DNA of 15,677 nucleotides from JALSJK01 sp964530345 (lineage in GTDB: Bacteria; Pseudomonadota; Gammaproteobacteria; Methylococcales; Methylomonadaceae), in contig CAZGYJ010000062.1 in NCBI GenBank assembly GCA_964530345.1, positions 1-15,677 of the forward strand, in the 5' to 3' direction. The position numbers and the translations under genes are program-made. Of this stretch, positions 1 to 7,180 are shown piece after piece (position 1 is the first letter of the stretch; every line of letters starts with the position of its first letter). The notes beneath the pieces were generated by a model. It saw only the letters and a program-made list of their open reading frames with translations. It had not been told where the DNA came from and ran no database searches.

Positions 1-452
1 CTGAATTCGACAGAGCCAAATTTTTCATCGATGGAGACATCAACAACAGATAAAGTATCGCCATCAACATCTGAACTGTTGGCCAGTAATTCCTTGGCAG
101 AAAATTTTATGCTGGTATCTTCTTTGATTGAACCTAAATCGATGTTACCGACCACAGCGGTATCATTGACAGCGTTAACCGTTAGCGTTGCATTAGCAGA
201 AACATCAAATTCCCCATCGCTGACGATATAATTGAATTCAATATTTTCGCCGTGATAATTTTCACTTGGAGTAAAGGTGAATGTTCCATCAACATTCTTG
301 GTTATTTCACCAAATTCGGGATCAACGCTGATTGCTTTGATAGTCAGCTTGTCGCCGTCTTGGTCAAAGCTGCCGGCTAATAACTGTTGAGCAGTAAAAG
401 TTACGGGGGTATCTTCTGAAATTTCACCTAATGAAATTGCATCTGAAGTGGG
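1..452 (-). repeat. Tandem cadherin-like repeat units in the surface protein
   Basis: Unit 1 covers residues about 190-287 (452 down to 159) and unit 2 starts at about residue 288 (158 down to the window edge). The units align at SEDTPVTF and KEDTSIKF, at QQLLAGS and KELLANS, and at DQDGDKLT and DVDGDTLS, which gives a 98-residue (294-nt) period. The DxDGD loop is the usual calcium-binding element of these folds. The repeats are diverged at DNA level, so this is a protein repeat and not a recent nucleotide duplication. More units probably follow outside the window. Confidence 0.8.
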
Positions 453-1019
453 TGCATGATTTTCCGGTTGTTGTGATTGATAACCAATTTCAGGCTCATA
501 ATTTATTGTAACAGGTTGGGATTCGAGAGTAGAGTTCTCTTCCTGGGTGTTATCGTTAGGTGTTGGTTCTTTTGCACTATCTTCTGTTTGGAAAGATTGT
601 TCGGGCAAGGAATAATGACTTGATCGTGCAGCTTGACTTTCAATATTTTCATTTGCAGAAAATTCAGCAGAGTCAGATTCTTCTTTTGTTAAGAGATCAT
701 TAATATTTCCTGATGAATTTCTTTCTGTTTCCAATGTTTGAGAAGAACCTTCAGCTTCTAAAGTTATTGTGGAGGAAGGAAAGTCAGAGGTGTTTTGTCG
801 ATCCAAACCAGTAATGGAGCCATCATCAATTTGGGAGTTTGGGTCAGATGGCTGAAAAATACTTTGTAAAAAAAGCTCTTCATTACTGTTTCCAGTTTCT
901 GAACCAGGTACGACTATGGATTGTTTATCCTTTGAAGGATCTTTTGAATTTTCTGAGCTACTAAAAACAAAATTGTTTTCCGATGCGCTATTCCGAGTCT
1001 CTTTACTATCTTCTGCCAT
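1..1019 (-). CDS. Large cadherin-like repeat surface protein, N-terminal part (probable type I secretion substrate)
   Basis: This is an open frame of 339 codons that starts with ATG at 1019 and leaves the window still open, so only the N-terminus is seen. An AAGG ribosome site lies 9 nt before the start. There is no signal peptide. Residues 1 to about 190 are low-complexity, rich in Ser, Glu, Asn and Gln, and probably disordered. From about residue 190 come repeats of the tandem-95/cadherin-like (VCBS-type) kind. One unit is complete and one partial, each with an EDT start, LLA, DxDGD and, in the complete unit, a NYxGE...F.Y.VSDGE motif. The repeat period is 98 residues. Such repeats build very long RTX-type adhesins that leave the cell by type I secretion, and the divergent neighbours are exactly such a secretion system. 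The C-terminal secretion signal, expected outside the window, is unseen. An adhesin role is inferred; a repeat-containing enzyme is possible. Confidence 0.85.
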   Translation of the reverse strand, partial: MAEDSKETRNSASENNFVFSSSENSKDPSKDKQSIVVPGSETGNSNEELFLQSIFQPSDPNSQIDDGSITGLDRQNTSDFPSSTITLEAEGSSQTLETERNSSGNINDLLTKEESDSAEFSANENIESQAARSSHYSLPEQSFQTEDSAKEPTPNDNTQEENSTLESQPVTINYEPEIGYQSQQPENHAPTSDAISLGEISEDTPVTFTAQQLLAGSFDQDGDKLTIKAISVDPEFGEITKNVDGTFTFTPSENYHGENIEFNYIVSDGEFDVSANATLTVNAVNDTAVVGNIDLGSIKEDTSIKFSAKELLANSSDVDGDTLSVVDVSIDEKFGSVEF

Positions 1020-1411
1020 AACTGGATGCCTTTTTAACTTTTATAGAAATGTACTATGTTCAAAACAAACAAAGGGTTATTTATCTATCCCAATGATAAT
1101 TTTCCTTGCTGTCTAGACTAGCATCTGCTTTTTTAGAAAAACCACGGCTTCTTCACAAAACACCCATGTTATCAGCACCTTATCAAGGATAAAAAATAAA
1201 TAACATAAAAAACAATAGCTTGCATGCCTTCGTAAGTTGGAAAAATTCTTGATTCATGACTTGAGTCACAAATAGCCAGAAATTTTTATTTTTTTCCACT
1301 ATGTTTATCTTAAAAAACCTGTGTTGATTTTCAGGCTGATATTTCAAAAAAACATATACAAATGATGCTTGAGTGACAATCATCGAAGAAAAAAGATAGG
1401 GAACAAAACCA
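1020..1411. other. Divergent intergenic control region between adhesin and secretion operon
   Basis: These 392 nt carry no convincing gene. They must hold the promoters for both the leftward surface protein and the rightward exporter operon, so shared regulation is plausible. Visible elements are an 8-bp palindrome GTCTAGAC near 1112, the inverted repeat TGACT-TG-AGTCA at 1257-1268, and a 12-bp near-exact direct repeat CTTGAGT(C/G)ACAA at 1260-1271 and 1368-1379. No clear -35/-10 pair for the rightward operon was found. A 66-codon minus-strand frame at 1183-1383 looks like chance. Confidence 0.5.
1040..1068 (-). promoter_or_regulatory. Possible sigma-70 promoter of the surface protein gene
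   Basis: Reading the minus strand, TTGTTT (1068-1063) is followed after exactly 17 nt by TATAAA (1045-1040). The predicted transcript would start only a few bases before the ribosome site, giving a short leader to the ATG at 1019. The -10 box is good and the -35 box is mediocre in an AT-rich region, so this could be chance. Confidence 0.35.
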
Positions 1412-3046
1412 TTGTCAACTTTTACTTTGCCTACAACCTGGCGGCGACCGGAAATTATTATTTCCTCGATATTGATAAATATTTTGGCGTTGGCCTTGCC
1501 TGTGGTTATTTTGCAGGTTTACGACAGGATTATTCCGAACCAGGCTACCGATACTTTTTTAGTATTAATAATCGGGTTGTTATTGGTAATTTTGGCCGAT
1601 TGTTTTTTGAAAATTTGGCGTTCCATGATTTTAAGTTGGGAAAGCGCCAAATTTGACCATAAAGTCAGCCTGGATGCGATGAACAAAATTTTGCATACCC
1701 GAACCCAGGAGTTTGAATCCAAGCCGGCCGGTTACTATATCGATAAGATTTATGCTTTGGAAAAAATTCAGGAGTTTTATTCTGGTCAGTCAATTTTGTT
1801 GTTGATGGATTTTCCTTTTGCACTGGTATTTTTAGTGCTTGTTGGAATGATTGCAGGGCCTTTGATAGCAATCCCATTGGTATTATTAATGGTCTTTCTG
1901 TTTGTTTCAATCAGTACTGGTAAAAAATTACATCAGGCGTTAGTAAATCGTTCCACTATGGAGGATCGACGTCAAAATTTTATTATTGAAATCTTGCAGG
2001 GGATTCATACGGTCAAGTCCATGGCCATGGAACCTTTTATGTTAAGGCGCTATGAAAAACTGCAATTGCAATCAGCAGAAAGTATTTATGAATTGAGTCG
2101 GTTGAACAGTGTTGTCCAAGGTATCGGGGCGACTTTTTCACAGCTGGCAGTCATTACTTTTGTGGGTATCGGTAGTATTTATGTCGTCAATGAACAACTG
2201 ACAATCGGTGCCTTGGCCGCTGGCACCATGTTGACCAGTCGCGTGTTGCAACCCGGTTTGAAAGCCATGAATATCTGGATTCAGTTCCAGTCGGTCAGGT
2301 TAGCGTTGGATAAGGTTAATGAGCTGTTTTCATTACAACAAGAAGTAACAGGTGATTTAAAGGCAGAAGGAAAGTTACAAGGTGCTATTGAGCTTGAGCA
2401 AGTTTGTTTTAAATATCCGGAACAAAGTAATTTGCTGATTAACAATCTGTCTTTGACTATAAAACCGGGCGAATCAATTGGTATTTCCGGAAATAATGGT
2501 GTCGGGAAAAGTACCTTGCTGAATTTGTTATCGGGATTTTTGGAGCCAAATACCGGTACGATTAAGCTGGATGGACAACCATTGGAAAATTACAATGCCG
2601 AATTTTTAAGATCACAGATTGCCATTGTTCCCCAGCATGGCGTGTTGGTGGAAGGTACTATTCTGGAAAATATGACTTTGTACCGTGAAGACGAAGCTAC
2701 TGGAGATGCAATTGAATTATCCCGGCTATTAGGTCTTGAAGAAATTGTTTCCCGATTACCCAATGGGCTTGATACCTTTATCGGTGGCGCCGCTATGGAT
2801 AATTTACCAGAAGGAGTGAAACAGAAAATCATCATGGTGCGATCGATGATTGGACATCCAAAAATTGTTCTTTTCGATGATGCTAATGCCAATTTTGATG
2901 TTAAGAATGACAAGAGACTGGTCGAAGTCATCAAGCTGATGCAACGGCAAAAAAGAACGATCGTGATTGTTTCCCATCGGCCTTCTTTTTTACGTTTATG
3001 TGACAAGCAGTATAACTTGGTCAACGGTCAGTTGATGCCATTATAG
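1412..3046 (+). CDS. Type I secretion ABC exporter subunit without N-terminal accessory domain
   Basis: The protein has 544 residues. It opens directly with the membrane domain (helices between about residues 13 and 290) carrying the LQVYDRIIPN motif typical of type I secretion exporters, followed by a nucleotide-binding domain. Walker A is GNNGVGKST (360-368), the Q-loop Gln is 408 and the H-loop His is 522. Two key elements are odd. The signature is LPEGV (465-469) in place of LSGGQ, and Walker B ends in Asp-Asp (489-490), replacing the catalytic Glu. The start is TTG at 1412: an in-frame stop at 1397-1399 rules out extension, there is no ATG before the membrane domain, and an AGGGA ribosome site sits 9 nt upstream. 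It lies 16 nt before a second ABC gene, with which it probably forms a heterodimer, as RtxB and RtxE do in MARTX toxin export. It is the likely weaker ATPase half. Confidence 0.85.
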   Translation: MSTFTLPTTWRRPEIIISSILINILALALPVVILQVYDRIIPNQATDTFLVLIIGLLLVILADCFLKIWRSMILSWESAKFDHKVSLDAMNKILHTRTQEFESKPAGYYIDKIYALEKIQEFYSGQSILLLMDFPFALVFLVLVGMIAGPLIAIPLVLLMVFLFVSISTGKKLHQALVNRSTMEDRRQNFIIEILQGIHTVKSMAMEPFMLRRYEKLQLQSAESIYELSRLNSVVQGIGATFSQLAVITFVGIGSIYVVNEQLTIGALAAGTMLTSRVLQPGLKAMNIWIQFQSVRLALDKVNELFSLQQEVTGDLKAEGKLQGAIELEQVCFKYPEQSNLLINNLSLTIKPGESIGISGNNGVGKSTLLNLLSGFLEPNTGTIKLDGQPLENYNAEFLRSQIAIVPQHGVLVEGTILENMTLYREDEATGDAIELSRLLGLEEIVSRLPNGLDTFIGGAAMDNLPEGVKQKIIMVRSMIGHPKIVLFDDANANFDVKNDKRLVEVIKLMQRQKRTIVIVSHRPSFLRLCDKQYNLVNGQLMPL

Positions 3047-3062
3047 GAAGAAAGCAAATACC

Positions 3063-5258
3063 ATGAACAAGATGGCACACCCAAAGCAATTTGATTCTTC
3101 CCAAGGTAAAACTTTCAGGGATGTTTCAGAAAAATTTGCCGAAGCTTTACGTAAAAACAAACTGGATGAATTTTCATCAGATTGTCCTTATGCAGCATGT
3201 TTATTTCCATTACTCAAAGCGCTTGGCTGGAAAAGTGTTGCCAGAGAGCTAATTGAAGCTTTGCCGCATTTTGCTGAAGATATTGACCTGGTAGATTTGC
3301 GTAATATTCTTGTCAATATCGGTTACGAAAGTTTTCCGATGACAGTACCACTGAATCAGTTACAGTCAGAATTGTATCCAAGCATTTTTGTGGCGAATTC
3401 GGGTGAAGTGTATGTGTTGCTTGAAAAAGCGGAAGGTGAAATAAAGTATTTTGATGCCCAGCAAGAAAAGGTCGTTTTACTTCCAGAAAAAGAACTAGCC
3501 ATTCAAGGGACTGCCTATTTATTTACTGATAAAAATGCCACTCATGGTTTGCCTAATTCTGCAGATATCAGTCCCAACTGGTTTGCTGATTTAACTGCAC
3601 GTTTTCAAAAATTGATTATCCATTTGTTTGGGATGACTTTTATTATCAACATTGTTGCGTTACTTGTGCCGCTGTTTATTATGGTGATTTACGATAAGGT
3701 GATTGGCACAAAATCATTGGATAGTCTGCCTCTTCTGTTATCGGGTGTTGCGATATTGATTATGACCGATCTGGTGCTTCGTTTTTTACGCGCCAAAATT
3801 CTGGGGGCAGTTGCTGGTAGGATGGATTATTTAATCGGTGTTGAAACATTCAAAAAGTTGCTTTATTTGCCACCAATTAATATCGAACGCTCAACTGTTT
3901 CAGCACAATTGGCACAATTAAAGCAATTTGATTCGATTCGGGATTTTTTTACCGGAGCCAATGCTTCCATTGTTTTAGAGTTGCCGTTTGTATTACTATT
4001 TCTGACTGTCATCGCCATCTTGGCGGGACCAATCGCTTTTGTGCCTTTGTTGATGGTTTTTGCCTATATCATTGTTGGCTTTTTACTTATCCCCAATATT
4101 AATCGCAAAATTGGTCGTTCGGGAAAGGCCAGAACCAACAAACAACGTATGTTGCTGCAAACTCTCTCTGGTCGAAAGGAAATAAAATCAATTGGAGGTG
4201 AAAGCGTATGGTGGGAACGATTTAGAGAAGTTTCCGGTGAAGCCATCATGTCCAATTACGATACTTTTGTTATTAATTCAATAATGAATAGTGTCGCACA
4301 GGCAATGATGATGCTAACGGCGGTGGCAGTGATGTCGTTAGGAGCAATAGGAGTCATTAATGGCGATTTATCAATTGGTGCACTGATCGCTACCATGGCT
4401 TTGGTCTGGCGTATTCTATCGCCTTTGCAGGGGGCATTTTTATCCATTTCTAAATTTCAGCAAACCTTTAAGTCGATGAAACAGATTAATCAACTGATGA
4501 AAATTCCGGTTGAAAAATCTGATTTTAATAGCGGTTTGGTGATTCAGGATTTGCAGGGACATATTGTCATGGACAGAGTCAGTTTTCGTTATGGTGCTGA
4601 CCAGGATCCTGCATTGTTGGGTGTTTCATTGGCCATTAAACCTGGTGAACTGGTTGCTATTGTCGGCTATACCGGTTCCGGGAAATCTACTTTACTAAAA
4701 TCTATTGCTGGTATGTATAAACCACAGGGTGGTGCAATTTACATTGATGGTATTGATATGCGGCAATTAAATATTATGGAATTAAGACGTTCAATTGCTT
4801 ATGTACCTCAGCATACCACCATGTTTCATGGCACGATTGCGCAGAATTTGCGTTTGGCAAATGGTTTAGCGACTGATACCGAATTGCAACGAGCAGCAAG
4901 CAAGGCAGGGGTTCTGGAAGAGATTTTAGCTTTGCCTGAAGGTTTCAACACCCGATTGACAGATAATTCCACCGAAAAATATCCTCCCGGTTTTTTGCGT
5001 TCATTGTCGATTGCACGCGCATTTGTTAGCTCAACTAAAATTGTTTTATTTGATGAACCAGGCGCATCTCTGGATTTTGAAAGCGACACCCGTTTTATGA
5101 ATCAACTCAAGGCACTGAAAGGTCAATGCACGATGGTGATGGTAAGTCATCGGCCCAGTCATATTCGACTGGCAGACAAGGTGATTTTGATGAATCAGGG
5201 ATCAGTGCAATTTGCCGGAAAAGCTGATGAGGCAATCTCGATTTTAATGGAAGGATAA
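3063..5258 (+). CDS. Type I secretion ABC exporter subunit with degenerate C39-like domain
   Basis: The protein has 731 residues. Residues about 35-155 resemble the C39-peptidase-like domain found in HlyB-type exporters, which binds the substrate and does not cleave it. The usual catalytic Cys/His context is not intact: the segment starting DCPYAACL does not fit the DCG..CL spacing, and the GEVYVL stretch lacks the His. The membrane domain spans about 183-465 and the nucleotide-binding domain about 495-731. Walker A is GYTGSGKST (535-543), Q583, Walker B IVLFDE (660-665) with its catalytic Glu, and H696. The signature is again non-canonical, YPPGFLR (640-646) in place of LSGGQ. The start is ATG 3063 after an AGGAAG site; Met4 is an alternative. 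It is the second gene of the operon and the likely catalytic partner of the preceding ABC protein, powering export of the divergently encoded adhesin. Confidence 0.88.
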   Translation: MNKMAHPKQFDSSQGKTFRDVSEKFAEALRKNKLDEFSSDCPYAACLFPLLKALGWKSVARELIEALPHFAEDIDLVDLRNILVNIGYESFPMTVPLNQLQSELYPSIFVANSGEVYVLLEKAEGEIKYFDAQQEKVVLLPEKELAIQGTAYLFTDKNATHGLPNSADISPNWFADLTARFQKLIIHLFGMTFIINIVALLVPLFIMVIYDKVIGTKSLDSLPLLLSGVAILIMTDLVLRFLRAKILGAVAGRMDYLIGVETFKKLLYLPPINIERSTVSAQLAQLKQFDSIRDFFTGANASIVLELPFVLLFLTVIAILAGPIAFVPLLMVFAYIIVGFLLIPNINRKIGRSGKARTNKQRMLLQTLSGRKEIKSIGGESVWWERFREVSGEAIMSNYDTFVINSIMNSVAQAMMMLTAVAVMSLGAIGVINGDLSIGALIATMALVWRILSPLQGAFLSISKFQQTFKSMKQINQLMKIPVEKSDFNSGLVIQDLQGHIVMDRVSFRYGADQDPALLGVSLAIKPGELVAIVGYTGSGKSTLLKSIAGMYKPQGGAIYIDGIDMRQLNIMELRRSIAYVPQHTTMFHGTIAQNLRLANGLATDTELQRAASKAGVLEEILALPEGFNTRLTDNSTEKYPPGFLRSLSIARAFVSSTKIVLFDEPGASLDFESDTRFMNQLKALKGQCTMVMVSHRPSHIRLADKVILMNQGSVQFAGKADEAISILMEG

Positions 5259-5260
5259 CG

Positions 5261-6622
5261 ATGAGTGAAACACAAGTAATCGAGCAATCTACAAACAAAT
5301 CAATAGCAACATTGCCACGCGCCAGGGCCAGATTTCTGGCACAAGCAATTCAACTTGAAGAGCAGGGCGTGTCGGATATTATTAAAGCAGCTATTTATTT
5401 TAGTCTGTTTTTGTTTGTCGCGATTGTTATCTGGGCGGCGCTAACCACTGTCAACGAGGTAACCGTTGCCCAGGGTGAAGTTGTGCCTACTGGATATATC
5501 CATGATGTTCAGCATCTTGAAGGCGGGATTGTCAGTGAAATTGTGGTTAGAAATGGTGATCAGGTTAAACCTGGCGATCGATTGATCCGTTTTGCCATGC
5601 CGGTCTCCCAGGCTGATTATGAGCAGTTGCAGGTTAGAAAAGCCAGTTTGTCTCTGAAACTGGCGAGAATTCGTGCCGTCGAGGAAGGGAGAAAGCCGGA
5701 ATTTACCGAATTTGAAAAAAATTATCCTGATTTGGCCGCTAAGGAAATGGCCAGTTATTATGCACAAATTGCCAGTGTTAACAGTGAATTGGCGGTATTA
5801 AAATCGCAGACCAATCAGCGAAAAAGTGAACTGGAAAGGCAAAAAAACCAGGTTCATGCCTTAAAAAGGGAAATCTCCTTATTGCAAAAACAAGTTGATA
5901 TGCGTGAGGAACTTGCTCATAAGCATATTGTTTCCAAGACTGATCTTTTGGAGAAAAAAAGTCGTTTAGCCAGTATTGATAGTCAGCTAAAATCAGTCCA
6001 GGATGGTATTGCGGTGGCTAAAATGGCCTTACAGGAAGCAAAAAACCGGCGTCAGGAAATTCTTGATAAACATAAAAAAGAAAATGAATTTGAAGCGGCC
6101 GAAGTCGCAGGGCAGCTTGCCGAGGTTGAAAAATCCATGGTCAAGGCTGCTGATCGGGTCAACCGGCTGGATCTTTATGCTCCCATTGCCGGGATTGTGC
6201 AGGGAATTGCCATCAGCGGCGCCAATGCAGTTGTGAAACCGGGAGATGTTATTTTACAAATTGTCCCAGTCGATGGCGATGTTATTGTTGAAGCCAGAAT
6301 ACTGCCACAGGATGTGGGACATATTAAAGTACAGCAAAAGGCGGAAGTTAAAATAGACAGCTATGATGCCAGCAAATATGGCTTTGTGTCGGGAAAGGTC
6401 AAGCAAATTTCACCGTCAACCTATCTCGATAAAAAAATGAGACCTTATTATCTGGCGAGGATTGAACTGGAAAAAAATCATCTGGGTAATAATCCAGAAC
6501 GAATGAAAATTATTCCGGGAATGACGGTTCAGGTAGATATTATTACCGGTAAAAAATCAATTCTTGATTATTTGATGAAGCCGGTTAGTCGCGGCTTTAA
6601 AAATGCTTTTCAGGAGCGTTAG
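5261..6622 (+). CDS. HlyD-family membrane fusion protein of the type I secretion system
   Basis: This 453-residue periplasmic adaptor would link the inner-membrane ABC pair to a TolC channel. A short cytoplasmic tail is followed by one membrane helix (about 41-62). Next come a lipoyl-like half with the QHLEGGIVSEI motif (84-94), a long Lys/Glu/Gln-rich alpha-helical hairpin (about 120-295), the second lipoyl half (LYAPIAGIVQG), and a C-terminal beta-barrel ending with the PGMTVQVDI motif typical of HlyD/LapC proteins. The ATG is 2 nt after the stop of the preceding ABC gene, and its AAGGA ribosome site overlaps that gene's end, so translation is coupled. Length and order of parts are normal for the family. 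It is the last gene of the operon, followed by a hairpin. Confidence 0.92.
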   Translation: MSETQVIEQSTNKSIATLPRARARFLAQAIQLEEQGVSDIIKAAIYFSLFLFVAIVIWAALTTVNEVTVAQGEVVPTGYIHDVQHLEGGIVSEIVVRNGDQVKPGDRLIRFAMPVSQADYEQLQVRKASLSLKLARIRAVEEGRKPEFTEFEKNYPDLAAKEMASYYAQIASVNSELAVLKSQTNQRKSELERQKNQVHALKREISLLQKQVDMREELAHKHIVSKTDLLEKKSRLASIDSQLKSVQDGIAVAKMALQEAKNRRQEILDKHKKENEFEAAEVAGQLAEVEKSMVKAADRVNRLDLYAPIAGIVQGIAISGANAVVKPGDVILQIVPVDGDVIVEARILPQDVGHIKVQQKAEVKIDSYDASKYGFVSGKVKQISPSTYLDKKMRPYYLARIELEKNHLGNNPERMKIIPGMTVQVDIITGKKSILDYLMKPVSRGFKNAFQER

Positions 6623-6639
6623 GATTTAAACAATATTCG

Positions 6640-6673
6640 CGCGGCATTAGCCGCGATTTGTACTTTCTCTTTT
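6640..6673 (+). terminator. Probable terminator of the secretion operon
   Basis: A perfect 6-bp GC-rich stem, CGCGGC (6640-6645) and GCCGCG (6650-6655) with an ATTA loop, lies 17 nt after the membrane fusion protein stop. The following tract is T-rich but interrupted (TTTG..CTTTCTCTTTT), so rho-independent termination may be partial. It separates the secretion operon from nrdR. Confidence 0.5.
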
Positions 6674-6687
6674 GCCTCTCGACAGCG

Positions 6688-6720
6688 TATAATTGTTGGT
6701 CAGTTGACCCATAATTGTTG
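6688..6720 (+). promoter_or_regulatory. Promoter and operator-like repeats ahead of nrdR
   Basis: A consensus -10 box TATAAT sits at 6688-6693; the -35 at 17-nt spacing (TTCTCT, 6665-6670) is poor. The -10 is embedded in the exact 10-bp direct repeat ATAATTGTTG, found at 6689-6698 and 6711-6720. The copies are 22 bp apart, about two helical turns. Between them is the inverted repeat GGTCA-GT-TGACC (6698-6709). The arrangement looks like a dimeric regulator site. It does not match the known NrdR box. No Shine-Dalgarno sequence precedes the ATG at 6728. Confidence 0.45.
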
Positions 6721-6727
6721 AAAATTC

Positions 6728-7180
6728 ATGCGTTGTCCATTTTGTACTGCTAACGATACTAAGGTTATTGATTCTCGGCTGACCAATGAAGGCGATCAAG
6801 TCAAACGCCGCCGGGAATGTGTTTCTTGCAAGGAGCGTTTTACCACTTTTGAAGTAGCAGCTCTTACATTACCCCGAATCGTTAAGCGCGATGGTACCCG
6901 TGAGCAGTTTCAGGAAGACAAATTACGTGCTGGTATGATTCGGGCGCTGGAAAAACGCTCTGTTGACAGTGAACGCATTGAAGCTTCTATATCCCAAATA
7001 AAAAAGCAACTGGCCTCTTGTGGTGAGCGGGAGTTGGCTGCCAATGTTCTGGGTGAGATGGTGATGACCGAATTAAAGACTCTGGATCATGTCGCATTTG
7101 TAAGGTTTGCTTCAGTTTATCGAAGTTTTCAGGATGTCAGCGATTTTACTGAAATGATCAAAAGCTTGCAAAAACAGTAA
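6728..7180 (+). CDS. nrdR: Transcriptional repressor NrdR
   Basis: This 150-residue protein is a zinc-finger and ATP-cone repressor that senses ATP/dATP and controls ribonucleotide reductase genes. The N-terminal zinc ribbon has Cys3, Cys6, Cys31 and Cys34 in the MRCPFC and ECVSCKERF contexts. The ATP-cone domain follows from about residue 47 (LPRIVKRDGTREQF) and the C-terminus is the conserved VAFVRFASVYRSFQD block. The length is normal for the family. It is the first gene of the rib cluster, the usual position in gammaproteobacteria, and its TAA shares one base with the ribD start. The start lacks an obvious ribosome site, but the MRCPFC opening is invariant in the family and fixes it. Confidence 0.97.
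   Translation: MRCPFCTANDTKVIDSRLTNEGDQVKRRRECVSCKERFTTFEVAALTLPRIVKRDGTREQFQEDKLRAGMIRALEKRSVDSERIEASISQIKKQLASCGERELAANVLGEMVMTELKTLDHVAFVRFASVYRSFQDVSDFTEMIKSLQKQ

Noticed and set aside
1183..1383. 66-codon minus-strand reading frame in the adhesin/exporter intergenic region
   Set aside because: Its composition (Phe, Lys, Asn, Gln) is what AT-rich non-coding DNA gives. It has no recognisable motif and lies inside a region that must hold divergent promoters.
1369..1656. Rightward 95-codon frame overlapping the start of the first ABC gene, possibly a frameshifted N-terminus
   Set aside because: The ABC frame is intact from TTG 1412 with its ribosome site and begins at the normal membrane-domain boundary; the other frame shows no ABC-like sequence.
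6623..6727. FMN riboswitch ahead of the riboflavin genes
   Set aside because: The 105-nt gap holds only a short terminator-like hairpin and the nrdR promoter region, with none of the conserved multi-helix FMN element; ribD starts on the nrdR stop codon.
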